Part shown: positions 1-11,480 of the stretch, piece after piece
How positions within the stretch are numbered: the stretch's first letter is position 1
Layout: each line of letters begins with the position of its first letter
DNA from: Neoceratodus forsteri
Taxonomy: Eukaryota; Chordata; Ceratodontiformes; Ceratodontidae
NCBI GenBank assembly: GCA_016271365.2
Contig: CM057454.1
Coordinates: 699,809,501-699,873,500 of the forward strand
DNA length: 64,000 nt
Direction of reading: 5' to 3'
Translations under genes and position numbers: made by a program
Notes under the pieces: generated by a model
Database searches by the model: none
What the model saw: the letters and a program-made list of their open reading frames with translations, nothing else
What the model was told of the DNA's origin: nothing

Positions 1-114
1 TAAGTGTGGTAAACTCCAACATAGAAATGTCAATAGGGAGAAGGGAAGGGGTAAATGGAGAAAGTGACAGAGGCAAGAAGGACAGGGATAGAGCCAAAAA
101 GGAGTAAGGCCATC

Positions 115-836
115 AGGAAATGGAGGGTAATGAGTACCAATGCTCATATCTTGGGCAACAAGCTCCCTGAACTGGTGGCCTTGATGGAAGAGGGATGCCT
201 GGATATCGTAGCAGTCACAGAAATATGGTACACAGAGAACCATAATTGGGATGTTAACATACCAGGGTACATAACCTACAGGAGAGACAGGGAGGGGAGA
301 AAAGGGGGGAGTAGCTCTTTATGTAAAGGAAGGGATAAAAGCAACTGAACAAAAGAGTAAACAGGGAGGAGAGGAGGCACTGTTGGTCACCTTAGAGACT
401 GGAAATGGCACCACAATCCGCACAGGGATTGTATACAGACCTCCATGTCAGGGGGAGGGAATGGACAAGGATATGATAGAAGGCATTCTTAGGATGGCAG
501 AGAAAGGGGAGATACTGTTGATGGGAGACCTGACTATGCCAGATGTTTACTTGGAGCACATTTGCTTCAGCCACATCCAAGAGCAGGGCCATTCTCAATG
601 CCCTACAGGTGGCATGGCTCAAACAGCTAGTTTTGGAACCCACTCATGAGGGAGCAATCTTAGACCTCATACTCTCAAATTGGGACAGTGAGAGGATCTC
701 AGATCTAGAAGTGGGTTGCCATCTGGGAACAAGTGACCATCAAACAGTGTGGTTCACGTTAAACTCAGCTACAGAGTCAAGCCATACAATAGTGAGGGTA
801 CTGGACTTCAGGAGGGCTGACTTTGGCAAGATGTGA
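115..836 (+). pseudogene. CR1 ORF2 endonuclease domain (broken)
   Basis: Apurinic/apyrimidinic-type endonuclease domain of the CR1 ORF2 protein, which nicks target DNA to start reverse transcription. Readable landmarks are STNA near the start, the catalytic-glutamate block AVTEIW (about 211-230), the IPGY..YR.DR..RKGG block (about 260-310), a GDLTMPD block (about 526-545) where the family normally has an asparagine after GD-L/F, and the terminal SDH triplet at 732-740. The domain is spread over three frames: a frameshift lies near 310-345 and another near 545-560. The changed Asn and the frameshifts mean no active enzyme. Identification is by family motifs read directly; the loss of function is inferred. 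Confidence 0.88.
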
Positions 837-2889
837 GAGTGTCTCAGAAAAGCACTAGCAAACCAGTTAGATGGAGGGGTGGAGCAACAATGGGGAATCA
901 TCAAAACTGCCATCACAGAGGCGACAAGCCTTTGTGTGAATCAAATAAACAAATCAAAAGGAAAGAAAGAGCCACTGTGGTTCTCAAAAGAGGTGGTGGG
1001 AAAGTTAGGGAGAAAACGATATCATTCAGGAAGTATAAGGAAACACAGAAGGAGCAGGACAAAGAGCTGTATCAGTTAAGGCAGAAGGAAGCAGGGAGGG
1101 AAGTCAGAATAGCAAAGGCCCAAACTGAGGAAAAGATAGCCAACTCAGTTAAGAAGGGGGATAAAACCTTTTATATGTACATCAGGGAGCATAGAAAGAC
1201 AAAGGGAGGGATAGTGAGGCTGAATAGAATGAATGGTGGGTGGGCAGAGGGGGACAATGAAAAAGCAGGGATACTAAACGAATATATCTGCTCAGGATTC
1301 ACAAAACAGGAGGGGGAGGTGCCAAATCCAATTAACAGAAGCAATCTTGATAGGGGGGTCGATTCCAGTCCTTTCACAGAAGAAAGGGTTCTGAAAGAAC
1401 TCCTAAAACTGAAGGTGGATAAAGCAATGGGGCCTGATGGAATTCACCCCAGAATTCTAAAAGAATTAAGGGGAGAACCAGTGAAACCACTGACTACCCT
1501 TTTTAACAAATCATGGGAGGATGGTGTGGTACCTGAGGACTGGAGGAAGGTGGATGTGATTCTCCCCTTCACAAAAGTGGGACCAAGACAGAGGAAGGAA
1601 ACTACAGACCTGTCAGTTTGACCTCTGTGGTAGGGAAAGTGATGGAATCACTTCTGAAGGAAAGAATTGCTGAGTACCTAGAGGCTAGTGGGGCGCAGGA
1701 CCCAAGGCAGCATGGGTTCACAGCAGGAAGGTCATGTCAGATGAATCTAATTGATTTCTTTGACTGGGTGACCAAAGTAGTAGACCAGGGAGGGGCTGTG
1801 GACATGGCCTACCTAGACTTTAGCAAGGCATTTGACATAGTACCACACAAAAGATTAATAGTCAAATTAAACAGTCTGGGAGTGGGTCCCAGGGTGGTAG
1901 CCTGGGTAAAACATTGGCTGGACAAAAGGACACAGAAGGTAATTGTAAATGGAGTCCACTCTGAAGAAAGAGGGGTTACTAGTGGGGTACTGTAGGGTTC
2001 AGTACTGGGTCCAGTCCTTTTTTAATGTCTTTATGAGTGACATTGCAGAGGGACTGGAAGGAAAAGTATGCCTCTTTGCAGATGACACAAAGATCTGCAA
2101 CAGGGTTGATACACAAGGAGGCATGAAAAGGATGAGAAGGGACTTGGCAAGGTTGGAGGAATGGTCAGAAGTATGGCAGCTAGGATTCAATGCAAAGAAG
2201 TGCAAAATAATGCACCTGGGAAACAAAAACCCAGGGGAAGATTACACAATGGGGGGAGGTAGTAACAACAACAAATAAGGAAAGGAACCTGGGGGTAATT
2301 ATCTCAGATGACCTTAAGGTTAACAAGCAATGTGAGAACGCAGTAGGGAGGGCTGGGGATATACTGGGATGCATAGGGAGAGGCATCACCAGCAGAAAAC
2401 AGGAAGTTGTTATCCCTCTGTACAGACAGTTGGTCAGACCCCATCTGGAGTACTACATCCAGTTTTGGAGACCCCATCTCCACAAGGACATAGACAGGAT
2501 TGAGGCAGTCCAGAGGAGGGCAACTAAAATGGTGCAGGGTCTGCAAGAGAAGCCATATGAGGAGAGACTAAAGGAGCTTAACATGTATACCCTTGAGGAA
2601 AGGAGGGAGAGGGGGGACATGATAGAAACTTGTAAGTACCTTAGTGGAATCAACAAAGTCCAAGAGGGTAGCATCTTTCAGAAAAATAGATGTGCAAGAA
2701 CAAGGGGACACAATTTAAAGATAGAGGGGGCAGTTCAGGGGCAATGTGAGGAAATATTTTTTCACAGAAAGGGTAGTGGATGCATGGAACAGCCTTCCTG
2801 AGGAGGTTGTGGGGTCTAAAACTGTGGGAGAATTCAAGAATGTATGGGACAGATATAAGGCAATTCTTGGGGGGGTAGGAAGAAATAGG
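833..2889 (+). pseudogene. CR1 ORF2 reverse transcriptase and C-terminal region (broken)
   Basis: Reverse transcriptase of the CR1 copy. The upstream part carries KAMGPDGIHPRILKEL (about 1420-1475). Palm motif A is YLDFSKAFD at about 1810-1836, motif B reads SGVL-stop-GSVLGPV around 1981-2010, and motif C is FADDT near 2075-2090. The stop inside motif B is a TAG (1993-1995) where the family has glutamine (CAG), a single C-to-T change. After about 2250 the frame shifts and the C-terminal CR1 block (VRPHLEYYIQFW, RRATKMVQGL) continues to about 2890. The catalytic Asp residues are visible, but at least one nonsense mutation and several frameshifts break the gene. A second copy of the last 650 bases lies at 53.5-54.1 kb. 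Confidence 0.9.
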
Positions 2890-2997
2890 CTGTTGGTTAA
2901 CTAGGATCTGCAGCTTATCCTGTAGGTAGGGAAATGGGCAGACTAGGTGGGCCAAGCGGTCCTTATCTGCCATAAAAGTCTATGTTTCTCTATGTAA

Positions 2998-3591
2998 TAG
3001 TACCCCTGTAAAGATTACTGGTGAGACCCCACCTGAAGTACTGTGTGCAGTTCTGAAGGCCCCATCTCCAAAAGGACATGCAGTAGATAGGGTGGAGGTG
3101 GTGCAAAAGAGTGCAACCAAAATTGTGCAGGGCCTGCATCAGAAGCCCTACAAAGAAAGGCTTAAGGATTTAAATATGTACTCCCTAGAAGACATGATGG
3201 AGTGAGGGGATATGATAGAGATATGCAAATACCTCACAGGAATAAACAAGGTACAGGAAGGGAGCATTTTCCAAAGAAAAAGATGCTCAAGAACTAGGGG
3301 TAACAATATGCAGCTGGAGGGGGGAGGCTTATAGGTAACATCAGGAAGTACTTCTTCATAGAGACAGAGGTGGACATTTGGAATAACCTCCCAGTGGAAG
3401 TGGTGAGGGCTAGAATGGTCACAGGATTTAAGAATGCATGGGATAGACACAAGGGAATCTTAGTAGCAAGAGGGGAGTGTAAGCTGGAGTCCAAGTAGAG
3501 TCTTCATTGGTACTATAGGTAGAGAATTTAGGGCATTTTAGGTGGGCCAAGTGGTCCTTATCTGCTGACAACTTCTATGTTTCTATATTTC
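2998..3591 (+). mobile_element. CR1 3' fragment (copy B)
   Basis: 5'-truncated CR1 that begins directly after the tail of copy A with the segment corresponding to LVRPHLEY of ORF2 and ends in its own CTATGTTTCTATATTTCTA tail (3574-3592). It runs parallel to about 2420-2997 of copy A but is clearly diverged. The coding frame is broken by stops such as the TGA after DMME near 3200. It holds no function beyond the relic 3' end that CR1 reverse transcriptase would recognise. The boundary was placed where similarity to the interior of copy A begins. Confidence 0.85.
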
Positions 3592-4510
3592 TAGGTTCAT
3601 AGCTGGAAGATCATGTCAGACAATCTGACAGTATTCTTTTACTGGGTTATGTAGGTAGTGAATAAGGGTCAGGTGATAGCTATCGTCTGCTTAAATTTTA
3701 TCAAATCCTTTGACTCAGTGATGCAGAGGAGGCTGCTGAAGAAGTTACAGGACTCAGGAGTTGGGAAGAAGCTAGTAAGGTGGGTGGGAACTGGTTGTGG
3801 GAGGCCACAGTGGGTGGGGGATAATAGTATAAATTCAGGAGACAGAGAGGTCATGAGTTGAATGCTTCAAGGTTCAGTCCTGAGAACTGTAATTTTCAAT
3901 ATATATTTATTAGTAACAAATGGGAAGGTATACAGGGCAAGATTTGTCTCTGCAGATGACACAAATCTTTGCAGCAGGGCTAACAGTGAAGAAAGCAAGA
4001 GGGAGCTGCAGAGAGACCTGAAATGGATGGACAGACGGTCAAACATATAGCAGCTGAGATTCAATGCCAATAATTTTATGGCAAACCATCCAGAGCAATA
4101 GACAAAAAACATCAGTGCACAAGCACTGAGGCAATGGTTACCCCAAAGGGCACTGGCCAGGAAGCCAAGTTTCAAAGAAATACAAAAGCATACATACCCC
4201 CATAATGCAAAGCATGTATATGCAAATGTATATGCAAAGCATGTATATGCAAATCACCACAGAATAGTATGCTAGTTTAACTTTAAGCAATAAGGCATAC
4301 AGCAAAGCATCCAGGATGCTTGGGTGTATTGGGAGGGATTTTGTTAGCAGGAGAAGCAAACTGATACTGCCTTATACAGAAGGCTGGTAAGGCCTTACTT
4401 GGAATAGTGTGTCCAGTTCTGTAGCCTTCACTTGAGAAAGAATGTACACAGGCAGGAGTCAGTACAGAGAAGGGTCACTGAATAATCAAGGGCCAGTAAG
4501 ACAGATCCTG
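3592..4510 (+). mobile_element. CR1 fragment (copy C), RT middle and C-terminal part, internally disrupted
   Basis: Starts straight after the tail of copy B at the GF-AGRSCQ block of the reverse transcriptase, equivalent to about 1710 in copy A. Motif A is decayed (FIKSFDSV near 3697-3720) and motif C is read as SADDTNLCSRA near 3949-3980. Around 4060-4330 the coding match is interrupted by AT-rich sequence with a short repeated ATGTATATGCAAA motif (about 4203-4256). The CR1 C-terminal match resumes at about 4345-4500 (LIQKAGKALLG-like, then the Y..QFC segment). The 3' tail is not found, so the right boundary is approximate. It is non-functional. Confidence 0.72.
4203..4258. repeat. short tandem repeat of a GTATATGCAAA-like unit
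   Basis: Three to four imperfect copies of a unit reading roughly GCATGTATATGCAAA lie inside the damaged CR1 copy C. They look like simple-sequence expansion after insertion. Nothing suggests function. Confidence 0.6.
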
Positions 4511-6387
4511 GAAGGAATGGTTGGTGGCCATGAACGTGTATTTATTGGAGACCAAATGTTAGGGGGGCATACAGTGCTGACTAAAGAAACATTTAATCCT
4601 CTTCTAGCTCCAAATAATTGCCCTGCATTTACTACCTCTTTACCTCATGCTTTGTCTTTCCCCATTGCCTGCCCCCCACTGAGCTTGCTATTGTACTCTA
4701 GCTGTATTTAATCCTCTGTGTTTCCCTCCTTGTTCCACAGACAGCCCATCTGTGGGCTTCCCAAGCTGCTCCTGTGGCCTTGGCTCTCTCCGAGCAGGCC
4801 ACAGCTAACAGACCACCCGACTGACCCCCGGACAGATTCAGGTACGCACCAGACCTCCGAAACTCGTGGTTTTGAATGCCACTGTTTTGACTGAATGCAC
4901 AGTGGAGGAACCAGGCACTGACTGGCAGCTGTACTCCTTGGCTGATTTTCCAGCGCCTGGTGCTTCCTGGTCTCAGGGAAATCTCTTTCCGTGCTTTGTT
5001 CTGGACTGAATTTTTTCACCAACCCCCCTCCCCCTCCTTCTCACAGTATTAAATAGACCCTTACTTCACCCCTTCCTCAGCCTAGCAGCAGATTGGTCAC
5101 TCCACTGCTGCACATTTTTATGCTATGGGCCTCCCTGTCTTCAATACCTGACTTGACCCACTTTCTTACCGCCCCTTTTTAAAGCAGTCCCACCCACAGG
5201 ATCCCACATTTCCTCTCAACCTTTTCTCCAGCCACTCCATCTAACTCCCCTCAATTACTGCTCTACCTGCCCTATTGTTAGGGACCTCACCTTAATTCGA
5301 CTATATACCCTTTCAACTATAAACCAGCTTGCAGTTAAGCAGGCCAGCAACACCAAACAAACTACCTTGGGGTGCAACCACCTACTACTACTCGTCACTA
5401 CCTCTTTTGGCATTGTTGGTACCATACACGTCCTTTTGTTCTGCAAATTTTGGACTCCCCGCTGTTCTGTCTAACCCTTTATGTGAATCCACTTTATTAA
5501 CCCTCACTCTCCTTCTCTCCTTCAGCCAAGAAACTGTCACCCAGGCTCCCAGCTCCTAAGCCACGGGATTCCCGGCTACCGGGCGGTCGGCACCCCTCTA
5601 GCCAATGCTCGAGACCACAGACACGGTCCCAAGGCTCTACAAGGTACGGCAACTGCCGCAACTTTTTTGACCTCCCCCTCCCCCACCTCCGCTGATTATT
5701 AAATACAGTAGCTCCTGCCAAAACATTAGTCCACTTCCCCTGGCGCAGTGCCCCACCAATAGAGACTTAGCTCGTGATCTCCCTCTTCTCTATCCAGCCT
5801 ACGGGATCCAACTCTCAGGGCCTCGCCTTACTAAAACGCATAGGCTCTCCTTGGCTGTGCCTTCACCAGTAAATATCTTTAATGCTATCAAATTTGGGTT
5901 GACCTGGATCGGAAAGCTACTGATAAGCTGCATTAATCCAGCAACCCCACTGGTCCCTGGGCTAACTGAGTGGCTCCTTTTTGAGGTACCATCATGTCGG
6001 GCCCTATATGGCTCCTTTACTGCCCCTTCTTCTGCTGATACCAGCTGCCCAGCATTGGACACCTGAACTACCATCATGTTTGGTCTACAGCACCTTGTGC
6101 TGTATACCACATGGCAACTTATCCTTTAATTGCCTCCGTGATTCCAAGTACCAATACTTGAACCCTGCTCTTGGACCACACATACCAGTAGTACTTATAA
6201 CACTCCCCACCACAAGGTCCACCTCCCACCATGCAGACTTCTATCTCCCCACCTATTGTGGTAGGGTACTAGCTCTTGCTACAACAGATCAGCTCTTCTA
6301 TGGTGGCTACTTTCCAGTCCCTAAAACATCAGATCTACTAGGCGGGAGAAAGGCAGGAATTACAAGCTATAATTAGCTCTTAGAAAA

Positions 6388-6444
6388 ATCCTACTTATCC
6401 TCCTGCTTTGTTCAGGCAACATAGAACTCAACCCTGGCCCCTCA
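6388..6444 (+). other. 2A-like ribosome-skipping motif at the start of L2 ORF2
   Basis: The plus-strand frame through 6409-6441 reads CSGNIELNPGP, preceded by a leucine-rich run LLILLL. Class 2A peptides end in D-V/I-E-x-N-P-G-P, and ribosomes skip the bond between the last Gly and Pro. Here every consensus residue is present except the first Asp, which is Asn (AAC at 6418-6420; GAC to AAC is one transition). Such motifs are known at ORF2 N-termini of some non-LTR clades including L2 and CR1. The endonuclease starts about 50 bases downstream, which is the expected place. Activity in this copy is doubtful because Asp is usually required. Confidence 0.8.
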
Positions 6445-7115
6445 GAAGCTATTGCTTTGCCAGCAGAACTAGCAAATTTAAAAGGAATAAGCTTCTTGCA
6501 TATTAATGTATGTAGCCTCCTTAAAAGATAACACTTAATACAAACCTGGGTAAATCATACTTCTCCTGACATACTTGGATTTCAGAAATTTGGCTTAGAC
6601 CCAGCACCACTGATAGAAGTAAACATACCCAACTATGCCTTGTTCAGAGCTGATAGGCATGCCAGAGGAGGAGGGTAGCTATCTACGTTAAAGACAAATT
6701 TTCTGCCTCCTGCTTATCCTCGGCATCTGTCGCCAGCGAATTCGAATGCCTAATTCTCAAAGTGGAAATTACACGACTACTGCACTCTGCATAATAGGAT
6801 GCTACAGACCACCGTCTGCTGGCCTACAACTTGTGCATATCTAAGTGACAAAGTTGGGACAGGGCTGCCAGAAACTATTATTTTAAGAGACCTCAACTTT
6901 GAATGGCTCTCTAACACAGCTACTTGCCATCCTTCTGCTTGATGAACATGGGCTGGCCTTAACTTATTACTGAACCAACACGCCCAAACATGAAGAACCC
7001 CAGTAAAGTACACTTTTGGAGTGTGCTAATGGTGAGCAAACCTCTTCTCTTCTCCCACGCTGATGTCTTCTTCTCAGGCGCTAGCGACCATTCTTTATTG
7101 CGGAGTAAGATCTAC
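6445..7115 (+). pseudogene. L2-A endonuclease domain (broken)
   Basis: APE-type endonuclease of L2 ORF2. Visible blocks are GISFLHINVCSLL (about 6487-6525), SPDILGFQKFGLDP (about 6564-6605) where the family has a catalytic Glu in SETWL, LRDLNFEW (about 6880-6905, normally GDLNF), and SGASDH near 7073-7092. Several stops and frameshifts interrupt it, and the changes at the Glu and GD positions would destroy catalysis. The SDH block lies in a different frame from the start of the domain. Confidence 0.75.
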
Positions 7116-7594
7116 CAACAACCCAGCACCCATCAGCAAGTTCTCTATGAAGAGATCCAGGCGCAACTTCAATGAACATGCCTACAAAACGAGCTTAAGT
7201 ACTCCCTTGGTGGCAAGATTTCTACCTGGCCAAAATGATTCGTCAGCTTACAATATCTTCCACAACATTCTATCAAGGGCCCTTAATAAGTATGCTCCCT
7301 TATTAAAGTTGGAACTAGGACCAAAACCTGTAAATGGTTCACCCTCAGATCAAGTCCTTGCTTCTAGAAAGAGATAAGCTCTGGAAAAAGCACGCAGACT
7401 GAACACTGCAGAGGATTGGAACCAGTTCAGGAGACTACGAATTATGTACCAAAACAATCAGAGAATCGAAAACCACCTTCTTCAAATCCGAACTCGACTC
7501 TGCCACAAAGAGCCCAATCAAGCTCTGGAACACAATCAGTGATCTGCTAGGCCACTCCCCAGGAAATTCACTCCCGACCAAGATTACCTCTGGC

Positions 7595-9340
7595 AACTTG
7601 ACTATAACCGAAAAGATGGATATACTTGACGCATTCAATAACCACTTTGCTACTGCAGGCATGGCATTTGATAACTCCCCAGCAAACATACTTCGCTCCC
7701 AGACTGCCAGCCAACTGCCAGAAACTCCAATAGCTTCACTGCCTTTCTCACTTCAACCTGCCACACTGAAAGAGGTAGAGGACCTCTTGCTTCAGTTGGA
7801 TACTAGAAAAAGTGCTGGAGCCGACTCCCTTGACCCTTACTTCCTAAAAATTGCCTACCACGTAGCAGCGATACCGTCACCCACCTTTTAACTTATCCCT
7901 GTCTCAGGGCACCTTACCACCTATATGGAAGACAGCACATGTCATACCACTGTTCAAATCAGGTGACCGTGGCGATCTCAATAACTATAGGCCAATTTCC
8001 TCCTTCGGTCCTGTCCAAGCTCCTAGAGAAATTGTAAATGCACAGCTGAGGACTCACCTTGAGTCTAGGGAACTGCTAAATCCTATGCAGTCCAGATTCA
8101 GAGCTAAACATAGCACTATCTCAGCCCTCGCCAAAGTTACTAATGACTGGCAGCGTAATCTTGAGAGCAAAGCCTTTATTTGTGCTGTTTTCCTTGATCT
8201 AAGCAAGGCTTTCGACACCGTCGACCATAGTCTGCTCCTCTCCGCCCTTCAAACCATAGGTGTGGACCCCTCCTCTCTGCGTTGGTTCACTGACTATCTT
8301 ACAGGGTGCCTTCAACAAGTTAAAGCTGAAGGAGGCCTGTCCCCCTTAAAAACTCTGCAAAGAGGGTACCTCAGGTTCTATATTAGGGCCCTTACTTTTG
8401 CAATCTACATTAATAACATCGACTACTGTATAAAGAAGCCAACATCCATCTGTTTGCAGATGATACAGTTCTCTCACGTGAGTCGCCCAACACCTGAAGC
8501 TGCCTGCAATGACCTACAGTCAGAATTCAACCTTTGCAAAGCCAACTCCTCCAAAAAAGCTACTCCTTAATGCAAAAAAACTAAAGCGATGGTCCTCTCC
8601 TTTTATCCGTATAGCTAACCCCTGTGTCCAGTGGGACAGTTCCCCAAATTACCACAGTTCTAGGTGAAAAACTAGAATTTGTTACAAAAATTCAAGTATC
8701 TGGGAGTTTGGATAGACCAAGACTCTCCTTCATTGAACATATAGGACTTGCTAAAGCGACTTGGCAAAGGCTTGGACTGTTTTTAGAATCAGCCAATTTC
8801 TCATCAGAGATGCCAGAAACAACTGGTCCAATCCATTTTCCTATCATTGGTTGATTCCGCTGACTTCCTCTACAGCCAATGCTTCAACTCTTACATGGCT
8901 AAACTGGACACACTCTACCATCGAGCACTGGGGTTTATAGCGGACTCCCTTTGACACATCACTGCACCCTATATGCGGCAGTGGGATGGACATCACTAAA
9001 GTTCAGGTGCCACAGAAATGCCGCTCTCTGGACCTATACAGCCATCTCTAATAAGCTGCCTTACTATATCTCCTGCTGTCTTCCCCTGAGTATAATTGGG
9101 AAATACGCGTTAAGAAGTTACTCAGCTATTACACTTAAAGTACCCAAAGCAAAATCCCACTTCGGCAGGGCAGCCATAAGCTTCATGCTACCTACCTTAT
9201 GGAATGATCTACAAAAAAACCTCAAATTAAGCACTCTAATCAGTATAAATGCTTTCAAGATGCTTTATTTCCGTACAGTCAGAGAAGTATGTAACTGCTT
9301 CACCCACTCAGACCCAGTACTGGTATATAGCCACGCCTAG
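7595..9340 (+). pseudogene. L2-A reverse transcriptase and C-terminal region (broken)
   Basis: Reverse transcriptase with the fingers segment STRKSAGADSLDPYFLK (about 7800-7850) and FRAKHSTISALAKV followed by motif A (FLDLSKAFDTVDH, about 8190-8230). Motif B is shifted (LQRGYLRF where GVPQGSILGP is expected, near 8355). Motif C FADDT is present in another frame near 8453-8468. The C-terminal L2 region (MTHHCTLY to the WNDLQKNL block) is open from 8951 to 9340. At least three frameshifts separate the parts, so this is a relic. The motif order and the C-terminal HHCTLY block also occur in the minus-strand copy near 11.9 kb, which supports the clade assignment. Confidence 0.87.
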
Positions 9341-9957
9341 ACCCAATTTTAAGTACTGACCCCCCAGCTTGCTCCTCATCAACCTAATTGTTCTTTCTCT
9401 TATCCCCCTGTCTTATCAACACTAGGCCCATCCATCCCCTTATTCTTCCTTTCCCAACCTCAGATAGGAGCTCACTACCCTGGGTTGTGACATTCTACCA
9501 TGCCCCGTACTTTATAGCATTCAATCCCAGGGCTCACACATACTCCTTTTCTCCATCCACCTTCTCTATATCCAGCTTTACCAACTCCTTTCTGTGCACC
9601 GTGCCCTCCTAGCCTTTTGCCCCTTACTTCCCTCCCTCTTTTCCCCCCTACCTTCACCTCTACCTGGTGTATAGTTTTATTTTAATTTTTTTCTTCCGTT
9701 ACTTCCTCCTGCAACCTTAGATAACCTGCTTTATCTTCCTATAGACACTTCTATGTATGTAAATACCGTGTAATCTGTACAATATCTGTATAATTCTATG
9801 TACATATGAACTTCTTTTTCTTCCTCTCTGTAAAGAGTATTATCTGTATTGCCTTGTAAATACCTGTGTTCACCTGTATATACAATTGTTCATGCTCCAC
9901 CCAGGTCCATCTTGCAAATGAGCTTCTGCTCAACGATGAATGCCTGGTTAAATAAAG

Positions 9958-9983
9958 ACTTGATTGATTGATTGATTGATTAA
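9958..9983 (+). repeat. L2 3' tail, (TTGA)n
   Basis: Six tandem TTGA/TGAT units directly follow an AATAAAG signal. This is the usual kind of simple-repeat tail of L2-clade elements and fixes both the strand and the 3' boundary of L2-A. Confidence 0.9.
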
Positions 9984-10585
9984 TGGTACTGCTGTATACC
10001 ACTTGGTGCAGCACTGTACCAGTCAGTTTACCACTTAGTGCAGCACTGTGCCGCTTGGTGAAGCAGTTTTGTGATTATTTGGTACTGTATATTTAGCTTC
10101 AAATTGTACTTCCTGGCTAATCCACCTGGTGGTGACTGCAACACATCTAAGTCAGACTTAAACCCTGAAGTGTCAGACTTTTTTTCCCCACTGTGTTTGC
10201 AGGTTCACCAGCAGGTAGTGTGGATTAGATACACAGTACTGTAATAATTCATAATGATTCCGATAAGAAATAAAGTTTATAAAACAAAGCCATCTCTGTG
10301 TCTTTTTTCTATGTCAGATAGAATTGCTGTAGTTTTAGCAGTGGTTTTTAAAATGGAACAGCATATTGTAATAATGTGGATTGCCCCACCGACTTGCTCT
10401 TGTGTTAAAAAGGCTTGCTATACAGTATATCATTCACCAAGACCATCTTTAAAAATTAGTTACATGTCAGGCAAAATTTGCAGTAGTTGTAGTGTGGTTT
10501 TGAAAAGGGCACCCCCAATTTTTTCTTTGCATGATTGGGATTGGGAGTCACCAGATTTGGAAAAAAAAATCACATTCCTGAAGAA
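9984..10585. other. unassigned spacer with a short 34-bp-type repeat
   Basis: AT-rich sequence between two L2 copies. Near 9995-10065 the phrase CCACTTGGTGCAGCACTGT occurs about three times in diverged form (10000, 10030, 10051), a small tandem repeat. An ORF at 10254-10634 (126 codons) shows no family I recognise, and its 3' part overlaps the tail of the next L2; I do not call it a gene. Confidence 0.5.
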
Positions 10586-11265
10586 TTTATTTATTTTATT
10601 TATTTATAAAGTCTCAGATTACAAGTACCTTTGAGACAAGGCTCTTTTACAAAGGTTCCATGTCAGAGAAATGCAAATTATGGAGAACATCAATTCAGAA
10701 CTAACAGCAATGTGGACATTGCATACAATTTGCAGATTAATACAATTTGAGGGTAACAAAGTAGACAAAGCAGCCAGAAGCATTTTTCAGAGCAACAGAC
10801 GTAAGTTGTGATGTGCTGAAGACATGGGGAGAGGGATGAGGGGAGGAGAGGCTGAGGGATGGGACTAGTAGGGGAGGAGAGGTAGGAAGGTAGGGTAGGA
10901 AGTGGGTGAAAAGTGCAGCATGGGGTATGCCAAGATGTGAGGGGTGGGTCAGGTGAGAGGGGAGAGGATCACTAGAGCAGGCAGGGAAATAGAGAAACTA
11001 GGTTAAGTGGGGCAGTCACAGGAGCTGTTGGCAGTGAGATGGTCATGGACTCTATTTTTAAACATACCAAGTGTCAGGGCAGAGAAGATGGTGGGGCCTA
11101 AGACCATTGAACCAGAGTGGTGCTCTATAAGCAAAGGAGAGTTGTCCCTGGGAAGTGCAACAGTGGGGGACTTTGAGTAGCTGCAGAGTGGATCTTCGTA
11201 GACAATGTTTTTGGTTCAGTGTTGTAACAGAGCTGAGACCCCAGGAGGTGCAAGGCCAAGGTGTT

Positions 11266-11480
11266 TGCAGTCTGAGTTTACTAAATCAATTATGCACAAA
11301 AAATAATAAAAAATCCAACCTTGGGCATATCATGACTCTTAACCTGAAGACTGATGCTCGGTTATAGTAATATTTTATGTTAAGATTCAGTAACCTCATT
11401 TGAAAAGCTACTGTAGTTTTTTTAAATTTGGATCCTGCATGTTGTGGTTAAAAAGTAGGTGGGAGATTGGAGTAGCAAGC
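11266..11480. repeat. unclassified dispersed repeat, copy 1
   Basis: From CAGTCTGAGTTTACTAAAT to GTGGGAGATTGGAGTAG this block is similar to 19978-20370, across the phrases CATGACTCTTA-CCTGA, TATTTTATGT-AAGATTCAGTA, AACCTCATTTGA-AAGCTAC and GTTGTG-TTAAAA/AATGGG. The second copy holds about 170 extra bases in the middle (about 20106-20277). The block sits inside the L2-B relic, so it was probably inserted there. I see no coding potential and do not recognise the family. Confidence 0.65.

Larger units (their letters stand above)
1..2997 (+). mobile_element. CR1 non-LTR retrotransposon, ORF2 part to 3' end (copy A)
   Basis: Copy of a CR1-clade LINE, entered inside ORF2 at the window edge and running to the CR1-type 3' terminus, a short CTATGTTTCTCTATG-like tail near 2978-2995. 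Protein fragments appear in the expected order: APE-type endonuclease (about 120-760), reverse transcriptase (about 1380-2250) and the C-terminal region (about 2280-2890). The reading frame changes several times and contains internal stops, so it is inactive. CR1 elements move by target-primed reverse transcription and carry short microsatellite-like 3' tails instead of poly(A). The next CR1 fragment starts immediately after this tail. The clade call rests on the recognised ORF2 segments and the tail. Confidence 0.93.
4600..9983 (+). mobile_element. L2 non-LTR retrotransposon, long copy with TTGA-type tail (L2-A)
   Basis: Plus-strand L2-clade LINE of about 5 kb. Its 3' end is unambiguous: an AATAAAG signal at 9951-9957 followed by six TTGA units (9960-9982). 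Upstream lie the C-terminal region (8950-9340), reverse transcriptase (about 7760-8560), endonuclease (about 6480-7110) and a 2A-like motif (6409-6441) at the start of ORF2. The stretch from about 4700 to 6360 has the pyrimidine-rich composition of an L2 5' UTR or ORF1 region, but I could not recognise an ORF1 product, and the 5' boundary (between about 4550 and 5100) is uncertain. Many stops and frameshifts make it inactive. Its length is unusual, since most L2 copies are heavily 5'-truncated. Confidence 0.85.
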
